Assembly: GCF_052064335.1 (NCBI RefSeq)
Contig: NZ_JBQHVU010000010.1
Coordinates: forward strand, 1-64,000
From: Weimeria sp002480925
Lineage (GTDB): Bacteria > Bacillota > Clostridia > Lachnospirales > Lachnospiraceae
Direction: 5' to 3'
Length of the DNA stretch: 64,000 nucleotides
Every line of letters starts with the position of its first letter. Position 1 is the first letter of the stretch. Below, piece by piece: positions 51,805 through 60,460 of the stretch. The position numbers and the translations under genes were made by a program. The notes under the pieces are model-generated. The model was not told where the DNA came from and made no database searches. It saw only the letters and a program-made list of their open reading frames with translations.

Positions 51805-52642
51805 TCAGGACTACAGGAGGATGCAGGAGGTCCTCGCAAGACATGATTTCCATTTCAAGAAGAAATACGGACAGAATTTCCTGACCCGTCCCCAGCTCTT
51901 GAACGATATAGCTGACGGGGCCAAAGTCACAGAGAGTGATACAGTCATAGAGATAGGACCGGGAGCCGGGACACTTACAAGAGTCCTTGCAGAAAGGGCT
52001 AAGCGTGTCATTGCCATTGAGATAGATGAGAGGCTGATACCGGTGCTTGACGAGACTCTGGCAGATTGTGACAATGTGACGGTCATAAATGCCGATATCC
52101 TGAAGCTCGATCTGGATGAGCTGGTATCAGGTGAAAGCGTAAAGGTCGTTGCCAACCTTCCTTACTATATTACAACCCCTATAATAATGGGACTGCTCGA
52201 AAAGAACTTTCCTTTTGAAAATATTACTGTAATGGTACAGAAAGAGGTCGCCGAGAGGATGGAGGCAGTAGCCGGAAGTAAGGATTACGGGGCTCTGTCG
52301 CTTGCTGTCGAATATTATACCAGGCCGCAGATACTTTTTTATGTGCCTCCGGAGTATTTTGTGCCGAGGCCAAAGGTCGGATCGGCAGTTATATCTCTTG
52401 AGAAAAAGGATCTGACTGATCAGATGAGAGAGCAGGCACCGGATGTGTTTACAGTGATAAGGGCAGCCTTTAACCAGAGGCGGAAATCAATGGTCAATGC
52501 CCTTTCGAATGCCGCTGTCTTCGGAGCTTCCAGGGAGGAGATAGCAGGGGCTCTTGAGGCGGCAGGCCTTGAGGCAGGCATAAGGGCAGAGAAGCTTACC
52601 CTGGATGACTTTATAAGACTCACGGAGTGCCTGAAGGGATGA
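51797..52642 (+). CDS. rsmA: 16S rRNA dimethyladenosine transferase
   Basis: 281 residues. KKYGQNFL is the family opening; VIEIGPGAGTLT is the SAM motif I; IEIDERLIPVL and NADILKL bind SAM; NLPYYITTPI is the catalytic motif IV. Dimethylates two adjacent adenines near the 3' end of 16S rRNA (helix 45). The start overlaps tatD and the stop overlaps the next gene by four bases. Confidence 0.96.
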   Translation: MADQDYRRMQEVLARHDFHFKKKYGQNFLTRPQLLNDIADGAKVTESDTVIEIGPGAGTLTRVLAERAKRVIAIEIDERLIPVLDETLADCDNVTVINADILKLDLDELVSGESVKVVANLPYYITTPIIMGLLEKNFPFENITVMVQKEVAERMEAVAGSKDYGALSLAVEYYTRPQILFYVPPEYFVPRPKVGSAVISLEKKDLTDQMREQAPDVFTVIRAAFNQRRKSMVNALSNAAVFGASREEIAGALEAAGLEAGIRAEKLTLDDFIRLTECLKG

Positions 52643-52986
52643 AGGATTTCTATACCTATATGGTCCGCTGCTCTGATGACAGCATCTATACCGGATATAC
52701 TACGAATTTAGAGAGGCGGGTCAGAGCCCATAACGAGGGGAAGGCCGGAGCCAAGTATACGAGAAGCCGTCGCCCGGTGGAGCTTGTATACTATGAGAAA
52801 TTTGCGACAAGACATGAGGCGCTTGTAAGAGAGGCTCAGATCAAGAGACTTGACAGGAGACAGAAACTAAAACTATTGGAGAAGGATAATGGGAATCTTC
52901 GACAGATTAAGGGAAAAGGCTCAGATGTCGGAAGACGAGCTCGAACAGAAGAGACAGGAGGCTGCAGAGGCCAGGAAGAGGGCTAA
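52639..52986 (+). CDS. GIY-YIG domain protein (UPF0213-like)
   Basis: 115 residues from ATG 52639, coupled to rsmA by ATGA; GTG 52627 also lies in frame. TYMVRCSDDSIYTGYTTNLERRVRAHN is the GIY-YIG core (YMV...YTG) with the catalytic Arg in ERRVRAHN, and EALVREAQIKRL is the conserved final helix. Usual family members end near residue 80-90; here a frame continuing for 30 residues overlaps the tadA start by 98 bases. Probably a DNA-repair-associated nuclease; role not established. Confidence 0.87.
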   Translation: MKDFYTYMVRCSDDSIYTGYTTNLERRVRAHNEGKAGAKYTRSRRPVELVYYEKFATRHEALVREAQIKRLDRRQKLKLLEKDNGNLRQIKGKGSDVGRRARTEETGGCRGQEEG

Positions 52987-53560
52987 GGAGGAGCAGCAGG
53001 CCATAAAGGACAGGGAAAAGGCCATACGCGCTGCCCAGAAGGATTCCGACAGACAGAAACGTGCTGATGAGCGTTTCATGAATGAGGCGATCGCTGAGGG
53101 AAGAAGGGCAGCAGCCATAAGAGAGGTGCCTATCGGCGCAGTTATAGTAAGAAACGGACGTATAATTGCCCGTGGCTACAACAGGCGCAACAACGACAGG
53201 AATGTACTTTCCCATGCTGAGCTTACTGCGATAAGGGATGCCTGTAAGAAAACGGGAGACTGGAGACTGGAGGACTGCACGCTTTATGTGACCTTAGAGC
53301 CCTGTCCTATGTGTGCCGGAGCCATAGTTCAGGCCAGGATACCAAGAGTGGTGATCGGCACCCAGAATTCAAAGGCTGGCTGTGCGGGCTCGGTGATCAA
53401 TCTTCTCAAAATGCCTGGCTTCAACCATCAGTGTGATATCACCTATGATGTGCTCCATGATGATTGTGCGGCTATGATCACAGGCTTTTTCAGACGGCTG
53501 CGTGAGGAGAAGCGTCTGGCTGAGGAGGACGTAGGCAAGCCTCCTATAAGGATGGACTGA
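52889..53560 (+). CDS. tadA: tRNA-specific adenosine deaminase
   Basis: 223 residues. The deaminase domain has HAE (LSHAELTAI) and PCxxC (LEPCPMCAGAIV) zinc ligands with the catalytic Glu, and converts A34 to inosine in tRNA-Arg(ACG). The start at 52889 has GGAGAAGG just upstream. The first 62 residues (IFDRLREKAQMSEDELEQKRQE...ERFMNEA) form a charged helix, probably a coiled coil, not found in E. coli or B. subtilis TadA, where the protein starts at about FMNEAI. The extension overlaps the GIY-YIG gene. Confidence 0.94.
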   Translation: MGIFDRLREKAQMSEDELEQKRQEAAEARKRAKEEQQAIKDREKAIRAAQKDSDRQKRADERFMNEAIAEGRRAAAIREVPIGAVIVRNGRIIARGYNRRNNDRNVLSHAELTAIRDACKKTGDWRLEDCTLYVTLEPCPMCAGAIVQARIPRVVIGTQNSKAGCAGSVINLLKMPGFNHQCDITYDVLHDDCAAMITGFFRRLREEKRLAEEDVGKPPIRMD

Positions 53561-54117
53561 TGGAGGATGAACGTCTGGAATCGGAAAACCTTGTGATAAA
53601 GGTGCTTCATCCATCTGAGGCATCACTGGTGGCCGCCTTTTACAGCAGGAATTTCGAGGATTTCGCAAGATATGAGCCTCTTGATAAGAGACAGTCGCTC
53701 TCTGTGCATTATCAGAAGCAGGTGCTTGAGTGCGAGGACAGGTACAGGATAGAAGGAAAGCGGATCAGATATTATCTTTTCAAGAAATATGAGCCATTCA
53801 GGGTCATAGGCACTATAAGCTTCCGCGAGATAGGGACAGAGGGAGATTCCTGCATAGTCGGCTATAAGATCGACAGGGAATACAGACGACGTGGCTTCGC
53901 AAGGGAGGCTCTGCGCAAGCTGATACCTATAATCAGATATGATTACAGGGTAGGAAGCGTAAAGGCAGAGGTTCTTCCCACAAATACAGCCTCACAGAAT
54001 CTGCTTACAGGACTCGGCTTTCACAGGAACGCCCTGCTTTCCTCGAGGGTATGCATAAACGGGACCTATCTGGATGAATATCTTTATGTACTGAATAAAT
54101 GCGATTCAGTAAAATAA
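53560..54117 (+). CDS. GNAT-family N-acetyltransferase
   Basis: 185 residues, start overlapping the tadA stop (TGATGG). Family-typical acetyl-CoA segment YRRRGFAREALRKLIPII (R-x-x-G-x-A) at about 107-125 and ENxxSQNLL-type NTASQNLLTGLGFHRN. Closest by layout to RimJ/RimL-like enzymes, which acetylate protein N-termini or aminoglycoside-like molecules. Substrate unknown. Last gene of the metG-to-GNAT unit, ended by a terminator. Confidence 0.88.
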   Translation: MEDERLESENLVIKVLHPSEASLVAAFYSRNFEDFARYEPLDKRQSLSVHYQKQVLECEDRYRIEGKRIRYYLFKKYEPFRVIGTISFREIGTEGDSCIVGYKIDREYRRRGFAREALRKLIPIIRYDYRVGSVKAEVLPTNTASQNLLTGLGFHRNALLSSRVCINGTYLDEYLYVLNKCDSVK

Positions 54118-54147
54118 AAAGGACCGGTATATTACCGGTCCTTTTTT
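54114..54147. terminator. bidirectional terminator
   Basis: AAAAAGGACCGGTA-TAT-TACCGGTCCTTTTTT works in both directions, between the GNAT gene and the phosphorylase on the other strand. Confidence 0.9.
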
Positions 54148-54214
54148 CAAAGGAAATATAAAAATATCATTGTATGGGCTAATGAAGGAGGGGAAACCTG
54201 CTGTGCAGGAAGAA

Positions 54215-56650
54215 TCAGCCCATTACAACCGAAACAGTGACATCACTCCTGTCTGTAACAGGGGTGATGATCTGACCGGAGATAGGTGAGCCGTCAACAG
54301 TTATCTGTTTGACACCCTTTTCTGCTCCGGCAGAATTATCGACCGTGATATGATAGTTGACCCCTCTGAATCTGCGGACTAAGGTGTAGCCCTTCAGATC
54401 CGAAGGAATGCACGGGTCGATCATAAGCCCGTCAAGCTGGGGCTTTATGCCAAGAATATACTGGCTTATAGTGGTAAAGGTCCAGGCAGCTGTACCCGTA
54501 AGCCAGCTGTTCTTGCCCTCTCCAAAGGTCGGGGCATCCTTTCCTGCTACCATCTGACAATAAACATAAGGTTCTGTCCTGTGGATCTCGGATATGTCCT
54601 CGAGATATACAGGGCAGGTCTTTTTGAAGACCTCGAAGGCTCTCGCGCCGTGGCCAAGTACAGTTTCGGCACAGGCTATCCATGGATTGTTGTGGCAGAA
54701 TATGCCGGCGTTTTCTTTATATCCAGGCGGATATGATGATATCTCACCGAGCTCCACATGGTATCTGGTATAAGCTGGATTCAGCAGTACGATGCCGTAT
54801 TTTGTATCAAGCCTTTCCTTTACAGAATCAAGGGCTTTTTCAGCCTTGCCGCTTTCGACTCCGACGCCTGCCATCACACACATGCCCTGAGGCTCGATAT
54901 AGATCTGGCCCTCCTCGCATTCATGTGATCCGACTGGCTTGGAATAAGCGTCAAAGGCTCTTATGAACCAGTCTCCATCCCAGCCGGCAGTCTCAAGAGT
55001 ATGCTTCATAAGAGCTACAGCCTCCTCGACCTGGCCGGCCCGCTCATCCTTTCCTATATGACGAAGGATGTCAGCATACTCATTGCCGTATTTTACAAAC
55101 ATACCGCCTATGAATACGGATTCGGCTACAGGACCCTCGGAAGGACCTGTGGTCTGGAAGCTCTCACCAGGCTCCTCTGAGAAGCAGTTCAGGTTCAGAC
55201 AGTCATTCCAGTCAGCACGGCCTATAAGCGGAAGGCCGTGAGGCCCCAGGTGACTGGCTGTAAAGTTAAATGACAGATCCAGATGATCGAGAAGAGGTCT
55301 GGCAATAGAGAAATCACTGTCAAAGGCACAGTCCTCGTCAAGAATCGAATAATCTCCTGTCTCACGGAGATAAGCGGCTGTACCGGCGATGAGCCAGAGA
55401 GGATCATCGTTGAAGCCGCCTCCGATAGCAGCATTGCCCTTCTTTGTCAGAGGCTGGTACTGATGGTAGGTGCTTCCATCAGAGAACTGGGTATTGGCAA
55501 TATCTATTATACGTTCCCTTGCCCTTTCAGGGATAAGGTGGACGAAGCCGAGCAGATCCTGACATGAATCACGGAAGCCCATTCCTCGTCCCATTCCGCT
55601 TTCAAAGTAGCTGGCGGAACGGCTCATATTGAATGTGACCATGCACTGGTACTGGTTCCATATATTTACAAGCCGGTTCAGCTTCTGATCAGGTGTATCT
55701 ACATTATAGGTAGAAAGTAGACCCTCCCAGTATTCTTTCAGCTCTTCAAGGGCCGCCTCCGCCTGCTCTGGTGTCTGGTATCTGGAAAGGAGTGCGTCGG
55801 CAGGCTCCTTGTTGATGACGCCTGGGGAGACGAACTTCTTGTCACGCGGACACTGGCAGTAGCCAAGCACAAATATGAAGGTCCTTGACTGGCCGGGAGC
55901 TAAGGTCAGGTTGATCTGATGGGCACCGACCAAAGCCCAGCCGTGGGCTATTGAATTATGGCAGTGGCCCTCGGTAACAGCCTGAGGGTTCCTTGCTCCA
56001 TTATAGAGACCAACGAACTCGTCACGGGACGTATCGAAGCCGTCTACAGGTACATTTACAGAGTAGACAGCATAGTGATCCCGCCTCTCGCGGAATTCGG
56101 TCTTGTGGTAGATGGTGCTTCCGACTACCTCGACCTCACCGGTTGAGAAATTCCTCTGGAAATTGGTTGAGTCATCCTCAGCATTCCAGAGACAGAACTC
56201 GACATAGCTGAAAAGCTCAAGCTTCCTCTCGGTGGATCCTTCATTAGTAATAACAAGGCGGTTGACCTCGCATGGATCATGGACAGGTACGAAGGCTGTA
56301 AGCTCAGCCTTGATCCCGTTCTTTGCTCCGGTGATCACCGAATAGCCAAGACCGTGACGACATTCATAGGAATCGAGCTCAGTCTGGACTGGCTGCCAGC
56401 CTGGATTCCAGATCGTGTCACCGTCCTTTATATAGTAGTATCTTCCGCTGTTGTCTACAGGACTGTTATTGTATCTGTAGCGTGTGAGACGAAGGAGCTT
56501 GGCATCCTTATAGAAATCATAGCCCCCGGCGGTGTTGGAAAACAGTCCGAAAAACTCGCTGCTGCCCAGATAGTTGATCCATGGCAGAGGAGTCTTCGGC
56601 GTAGTGATGACATATTCCTTTCTGTCATCGTCAAAATGGCCGAACTTCAT
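54215..56650 (-). CDS. cellobiose phosphorylase (GH94)
   Basis: 811 residues, the same length as the Clostridium thermocellum enzyme. Converts cellobiose plus phosphate into glucose 1-phosphate and glucose. Asp483 in RADWNDCLNL is at the position of the general acid. The N-terminal beta-sandwich begins MKFGHFDDDRKEYVITTPKTPLPWINYLG, GMGFRDSCQDLLGF and YHQYQPLTKKGNAAIGGGFNDDP are active-site stretches of the (alpha/alpha)6 barrel. AAAAGGAGAAG upstream. Divergent from a LacI regulator; an operator lies 47-62 bases upstream of the start. Its glucose product suits the ROK glucokinase at 7.3 kb. A related GH94 with another beta-glucan disaccharide is less likely. Confidence 0.93.
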   Translation of the reverse strand: MKFGHFDDDRKEYVITTPKTPLPWINYLGSSEFFGLFSNTAGGYDFYKDAKLLRLTRYRYNNSPVDNSGRYYYIKDGDTIWNPGWQPVQTELDSYECRHGLGYSVITGAKNGIKAELTAFVPVHDPCEVNRLVITNEGSTERKLELFSYVEFCLWNAEDDSTNFQRNFSTGEVEVVGSTIYHKTEFRERRDHYAVYSVNVPVDGFDTSRDEFVGLYNGARNPQAVTEGHCHNSIAHGWALVGAHQINLTLAPGQSRTFIFVLGYCQCPRDKKFVSPGVINKEPADALLSRYQTPEQAEAALEELKEYWEGLLSTYNVDTPDQKLNRLVNIWNQYQCMVTFNMSRSASYFESGMGRGMGFRDSCQDLLGFVHLIPERARERIIDIANTQFSDGSTYHQYQPLTKKGNAAIGGGFNDDPLWLIAGTAAYLRETGDYSILDEDCAFDSDFSIARPLLDHLDLSFNFTASHLGPHGLPLIGRADWNDCLNLNCFSEEPGESFQTTGPSEGPVAESVFIGGMFVKYGNEYADILRHIGKDERAGQVEEAVALMKHTLETAGWDGDWFIRAFDAYSKPVGSHECEEGQIYIEPQGMCVMAGVGVESGKAEKALDSVKERLDTKYGIVLLNPAYTRYHVELGEISSYPPGYKENAGIFCHNNPWIACAETVLGHGARAFEVFKKTCPVYLEDISEIHRTEPYVYCQMVAGKDAPTFGEGKNSWLTGTAAWTFTTISQYILGIKPQLDGLMIDPCIPSDLKGYTLVRRFRGVNYHITVDNSAGAEKGVKQITVDGSPISGQIITPVTDRSDVTVSVVMG

Positions 56651-56696
56651 AGAACTTCTCCTTTTAAAATATACTTAATTCATAACTGGAAAGTTA

Positions 56697-56712
56697 CGAA
56701 TACGATTTCGTA
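56697..56712 (+). promoter_or_regulatory. LacI-type operator O1
   Basis: CGAATACGATTTCGTA contains the inverted repeat TACGA-TT-TCGTA. It matches O2 in 13 of 16 positions and lies just upstream of the phosphorylase start, where bound repressor would block its promoter. Confidence 0.65.
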
Positions 56713-56817
56713 GGTTCTTACACCGATTATAAAACCATACAATGAATTTGTAAAGCAAAAGTTTAATTTTGTGCAGAACAAACAAAAACGCTGTGAAGAA
56801 TTTGTGAAAATTGGATA

Positions 56818-56846
56818 TTGACCAAAATGCGAAAACGATTTAGAAT
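56818..56846 (+). promoter_or_regulatory. promoter of the lacI-transporter operon
   Basis: TTGACC, 17-base spacer, TAGAAT. O2 overlaps the spacer and -10. Confidence 0.7.
56830..56845 (+). promoter_or_regulatory. LacI-type operator O2
   Basis: CGAAAACGATTTAGAA sits within the promoter, so repressor binding would exclude RNA polymerase (autoregulation). Confidence 0.65.
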
Positions 56847-56853
56847 GAAGTCA

Positions 56854-56869
56854 CGAAAACGAATTCGAA
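56854..56869 (+). promoter_or_regulatory. LacI-type operator O3
   Basis: CGAAAACGAATTCGAA with the internal palindrome CGAATTCG, 24 bases after O2, just downstream of the expected transcription start. Confidence 0.65.
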
Positions 56870-56909
56870 GCTCCCAAAGGAACCAGGGAGCCAGGCAGGA
56901 AAGGTGGTG

Positions 56910-57917
56910 ATGCCAGTGGTGACAATAAAAGACATCTCCCAGAAGTGTGGAGTTTCACCGGCCACAGTCAGCAAGGCGCTGAACGGATATGGCGACATCA
57001 GTGAATCCACCAGAGAGCTGGTTCAGAAGACAGCGAAGGAGATGCATTATCGTCCGAATGCAGCCGCCAGACAGCTGAAGACCAACAGCTCCCACAATCT
57101 GGGAATTGTCTATATTGACAGTACCGGAAGCGGTCTTGCTCATGAGTTCTTTTCCGGGGTAATAGACAATGCCAAGGATGAGGCGGAGAAGAGAGGCTAC
57201 GATGTGACCTTCATCAGCTCAGCCCTTGGATATGGATCATATCTGGAACATTGCAGGTACAGGAAGTGTGACGGAGTCCTGATAGTGAGTGAGGATTTCA
57301 CCAGCAGACAGGTTTACGACCTGGTCTACAGCGAGATCCCGACAGTGACGATCGATTACGTATTTGACGGACATTCAAGTGTTCTTTCCAAGAATGTAGA
57401 GGGTGAGTACCAGCTCACCAGATACCTGATCAATAAAGGACACAGGAAGATAGCCTTCATCCACGGAGAGATGACATCAGTCACGAAGAAGAGACTTTCG
57501 GGATTCTACAATGCACTGGCAGAGGCTGGAATCGAAGTGCCGGATGAGTATCTGGTAGAAGCGGTTTACCACGACCCCAGTTCCAGCGAGGAGGCCACGA
57601 GAGCGCTGATGTCTCTTAAGGATCGCCCGACCGCGATCATGTATCCGGATGATTATTCCTATCTGGGAGGCATGATGGAGCTCGAGAGGCTAAGGATATC
57701 GATTCCTGATGATGTCAGTGTGGTCGGATTCGACGGTATTAGACTTTCACAGGTCTTAAGACCACGACTCACGACCTATTACCAGGATGCACCCCAGATG
57801 GGGAGAGCATCAGTTAGAAAGCTTGTTCATATGATAGAGAACAGGAAAACCAGTATGGCCGAGGAGATCGAGATCCCCGGAAGGCTTCTGGAGGGAGATT
57901 CAGTAGCTCAGATATAG
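56910..57917 (+). CDS. LacI-family repressor
   Basis: 335 residues from ATG 56910 (AAAGG upstream; GTG 56904 and 56907 are in frame). The N-terminal HTH reads VTIKDISQKCGVSPATVSKALNGY, then the hinge YRPNAAARQLKT. The rest is a periplasmic-binding-protein-like effector domain (GIVYIDSTGSGLAHEFF, VPTVTIDYVF, GHRKIAFIHG, VSVVGFDGIRLS). It heads the transporter operon and is divergent from cellobiose phosphorylase; three matching operators lie between them. Likely inducer: cellobiose or a cello-oligosaccharide or derivative. Confidence 0.94.
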   Translation: MPVVTIKDISQKCGVSPATVSKALNGYGDISESTRELVQKTAKEMHYRPNAAARQLKTNSSHNLGIVYIDSTGSGLAHEFFSGVIDNAKDEAEKRGYDVTFISSALGYGSYLEHCRYRKCDGVLIVSEDFTSRQVYDLVYSEIPTVTIDYVFDGHSSVLSKNVEGEYQLTRYLINKGHRKIAFIHGEMTSVTKKRLSGFYNALAEAGIEVPDEYLVEAVYHDPSSSEEATRALMSLKDRPTAIMYPDDYSYLGGMMELERLRISIPDDVSVVGFDGIRLSQVLRPRLTTYYQDAPQMGRASVRKLVHMIENRKTSMAEEIEIPGRLLEGDSVAQI

Positions 57918-57989
57918 CGGAGAAGGAACGCTGTTTGAGACGCGGCATGAGCCGCAGGATAAATCTTTTTTAAGAGAAGGAGAAATCTT

Positions 57990-59414
57990 ATGAAGAGACG
58001 CATGAAAATGCTGACCAGCCTTGCTCTGGCCGGCGCAATGGTAGTAACAATGGCAGGATGTGGAGGAAAGAGCCAGACAAGCTCTGACAAAGGTACGAAA
58101 GAAAAGAGCACCAGTACAAGTCAGGCAAAGCCTGCCGAGGACACAGGAAAGGTTCTGAACATCCAGGTGTGGAATGAGGAGTTCAAGAGCCGTATCGAGG
58201 ATCACTACAAGGATTACCAGAAGGTAAGCGACACAGAGGGCAAGATCGGTGACGTGACCGTTAAGTGGACGATCACTCCGTCACAGGACAATGCTTATCA
58301 GAACAATCTCGACACACTTCTTCCTAAGAATGCAGATGCATCAGCTGATGATAAGGTAGATATGTTCCTTATGGAAGCTGACTACGCACTCAAGTATGTC
58401 AACAGTGACTACACGATGAAGCTTTCCGATCTGGGTATCACAGATGATGATCTGTCTGACCAGTACCAGTACACAAAAGATATTGTAACCGATAAGGACG
58501 GCAATATCAAGGGTTCATCATGGCAGGCATGCTCAGCAGGTATGATCTACAACAGAGAGGCTGCAAAGGCTGTTCTTGGCACAGATGATCCGGATAAGGT
58601 ACAGGAGGCTGTAAGCGACTGGGACAAGTTCAGCGAGACAGCCAAGAAGGCAAAGGACAAGGGATACAAGATTACCTCAACTGTTAACGACACCTACAGA
58701 GTATATTCTACAAATGTATCTGCACCGTGGGTAACAGACAATAAGGTAGCTATCGATCCTAACATCAAGAATTGGGTTGACAATTCAAAGAAGATGGTAG
58801 AAGCAGGAGAGACCACTACTGCAGACCTCTGGTCAGATGACTGGAGCAAGGGCTTCTATCCGGAAGGAAAGGTTTTCGCTTACTTCGGACCTGCATGGCT
58901 GATAAATTTCTCAATGGCTTCATCCACAGATGGCTCAATCGCCAATAAGGGCGGATGGGGATTCTGCGTAGGACCTCAGTCCTTCTACTGGGGCGGCACA
59001 TGGATCGCAGCAGCAACCGGTACTGACAACCCTAACCTTGTTGCAAATATCATAAAGACAATGACAACAGACAAGGATGTCTTAAGAGAGATTGCTGATA
59101 AGGATTCAGATTGTGTAAACAGCCAGTCAGTGCTTGCTGATCTTGCATCTGCTGATATACCAAAGAGAAAGCCTACTAAGGATGATGGTGGATCGATCAC
59201 CTGGATCCTTGGAGGACAGAATCCATATGCACAGCTTGCTGAGGGCGCTTCAAAGCTCGATCTGAAGAACATTTCCATCTACGATCAGGGCTGCACAGAG
59301 GCATTCCAGGCAGCTATGAAGAACTACTTCGATGGCAACGCTTCCTATGATAAGGCAGTAGCTCAGTTCAACAAGGCAGTAGTAGAGAAGTATCCTGAAC
59401 TTTCAACAGACTGA
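57990..59414 (+). CDS. sugar ABC transporter substrate-binding lipoprotein
   Basis: 474 residues, GAGAAGGAG upstream. Signal peptide with lipobox (AMVVTMAGCGGK), lipidated at Cys25. Ser/Thr/Lys linker, then a cluster B-type binding fold (VLNIQVWNEEFKSRIEDHYKDY at the first lobe; WQACSAGMIYNREAAKAVLG; AYFGPAWLINF; GPQSFYWGGTWIAAAT). Aromatic-rich binding region (many Trp and Tyr) fits a carbohydrate ligand. Feeds the two permeases that follow; probably binds cello-oligosaccharides or another beta-glucan fragment. Confidence 0.93.
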   Translation: MKRRMKMLTSLALAGAMVVTMAGCGGKSQTSSDKGTKEKSTSTSQAKPAEDTGKVLNIQVWNEEFKSRIEDHYKDYQKVSDTEGKIGDVTVKWTITPSQDNAYQNNLDTLLPKNADASADDKVDMFLMEADYALKYVNSDYTMKLSDLGITDDDLSDQYQYTKDIVTDKDGNIKGSSWQACSAGMIYNREAAKAVLGTDDPDKVQEAVSDWDKFSETAKKAKDKGYKITSTVNDTYRVYSTNVSAPWVTDNKVAIDPNIKNWVDNSKKMVEAGETTTADLWSDDWSKGFYPEGKVFAYFGPAWLINFSMASSTDGSIANKGGWGFCVGPQSFYWGGTWIAAATGTDNPNLVANIIKTMTTDKDVLREIADKDSDCVNSQSVLADLASADIPKRKPTKDDGGSITWILGGQNPYAQLAEGASKLDLKNISIYDQGCTEAFQAAMKNYFDGNASYDKAVAQFNKAVVEKYPELSTD

Positions 59415-59455
59415 TATAAAGGCAGCTGCTAATTTCATAATTCTTCTTTAAAAGT

Positions 59456-59491
59456 GACGGCCCCGTAAAGCGGTTAAGCTTTGCGGGGTCA
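59456..59491 (+). other. intergenic hairpin between binding protein and permeases
   Basis: GGCCCCGTAAAGC pairs with GCTTTGCGGGGTC around GGTTAA, without a T run. This kind of hairpin usually protects the upstream mRNA and allows more binding protein than permease to be made. Confidence 0.6.
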
Positions 59492-59518
59492 GTCTATCCA
59501 AAAAGACAGGAGGAAAAG

Positions 59519-60448
59519 ATGGAAAAGACAGTAAAACCTCAGAGAAACAACAAAGTTACCAGATATAATAAGTGGGGTTATATCTTCCTTATTCCATTCT
59601 TCGTGGTATTCGTGATATTTCAGCTGATCCCGCTGGTAAGCACGATATATAACAGCTTTTTCGAAAACTACAGATCAGGACTCCAGCAGATAGGGCCTAA
59701 TTTCGTAGGCCTGGGTAATTACCAGAAGCTGCTGACAGGAGGAGATTTCTTCAAGTATTTCGGCAACACTATGATAATGTGGATCCTCGGATTCGTACCG
59801 CAGATAGTGATCTCTCTTGTCCTGGCTTACTGGTTTACAGATCCTTCACTTCATCTGAAGGGACAGAGGTTCTTCAAGACCGTGATCTATATGCCGAATC
59901 TGATAATGGCAGCGGCATTTGCCATGCTCTTCTTCACACTTTTTGCAGATACAGGCCCTATCAACAGCATGCTGCAGCAGGTTGGCATATGGTCAAAGCC
60001 ATACAGTTTCATGTCTCATGTGGGAAGCGTAAGAGGGATGGTTGCCTTCATGAACTGCCTGATGTGGTTTGGAAATACTACGATACTCCTGATGGCAGGA
60101 ATGATGGGAATAGATACCTCACTCTTTGAGGCTGCAGAGGTAGATGGAGCTACCGCTCATCAGATATTCTGGAAGGTGACTCTTCCGCTGCTCCGTCCGA
60201 TCCTTGTATATGTGATGATCACATCGCTTATCGGCGGACTTCAGATGTTTGATGTGCCTCAGATCCTGACAAACGGTACAGGAGATCCGGTCAGATCATC
60301 TATGACACTTATCATGTGGCTGAATAAGCATCTCTACAACTACAACTATGGAATGGGTGGCGCTCTTTCGGTTATCCTTCTGGTAGTTACAGCGGTACTG
60401 AGCTTTGCAGTATTCAGATTCTCTGCTTCGTCAGAGGTGGACAATTAA
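59519..60448 (+). CDS. sugar ABC transporter permease (MalF-type)
   Basis: 309 residues, six membrane helices. The EAA loop is EAAEVDGATAHQIFWKVTLPLLRP, the contact point for the ATPase. First helix IFLIPFFVVFVIFQLIPLVSTIY is typical of MalF-like sugar permeases. GGAGG upstream. Pairs with the following permease. No ATPase gene is present in the operon, so a shared MsmK/MalK-type ATPase encoded elsewhere is expected. Confidence 0.94.
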   Translation: MEKTVKPQRNNKVTRYNKWGYIFLIPFFVVFVIFQLIPLVSTIYNSFFENYRSGLQQIGPNFVGLGNYQKLLTGGDFFKYFGNTMIMWILGFVPQIVISLVLAYWFTDPSLHLKGQRFFKTVIYMPNLIMAAAFAMLFFTLFADTGPINSMLQQVGIWSKPYSFMSHVGSVRGMVAFMNCLMWFGNTTILLMAGMMGIDTSLFEAAEVDGATAHQIFWKVTLPLLRPILVYVMITSLIGGLQMFDVPQILTNGTGDPVRSSMTLIMWLNKHLYNYNYGMGGALSVILLVVTAVLSFAVFRFSASSEVDN

Positions 60449-60460
60449 GGAAGGAGGATA

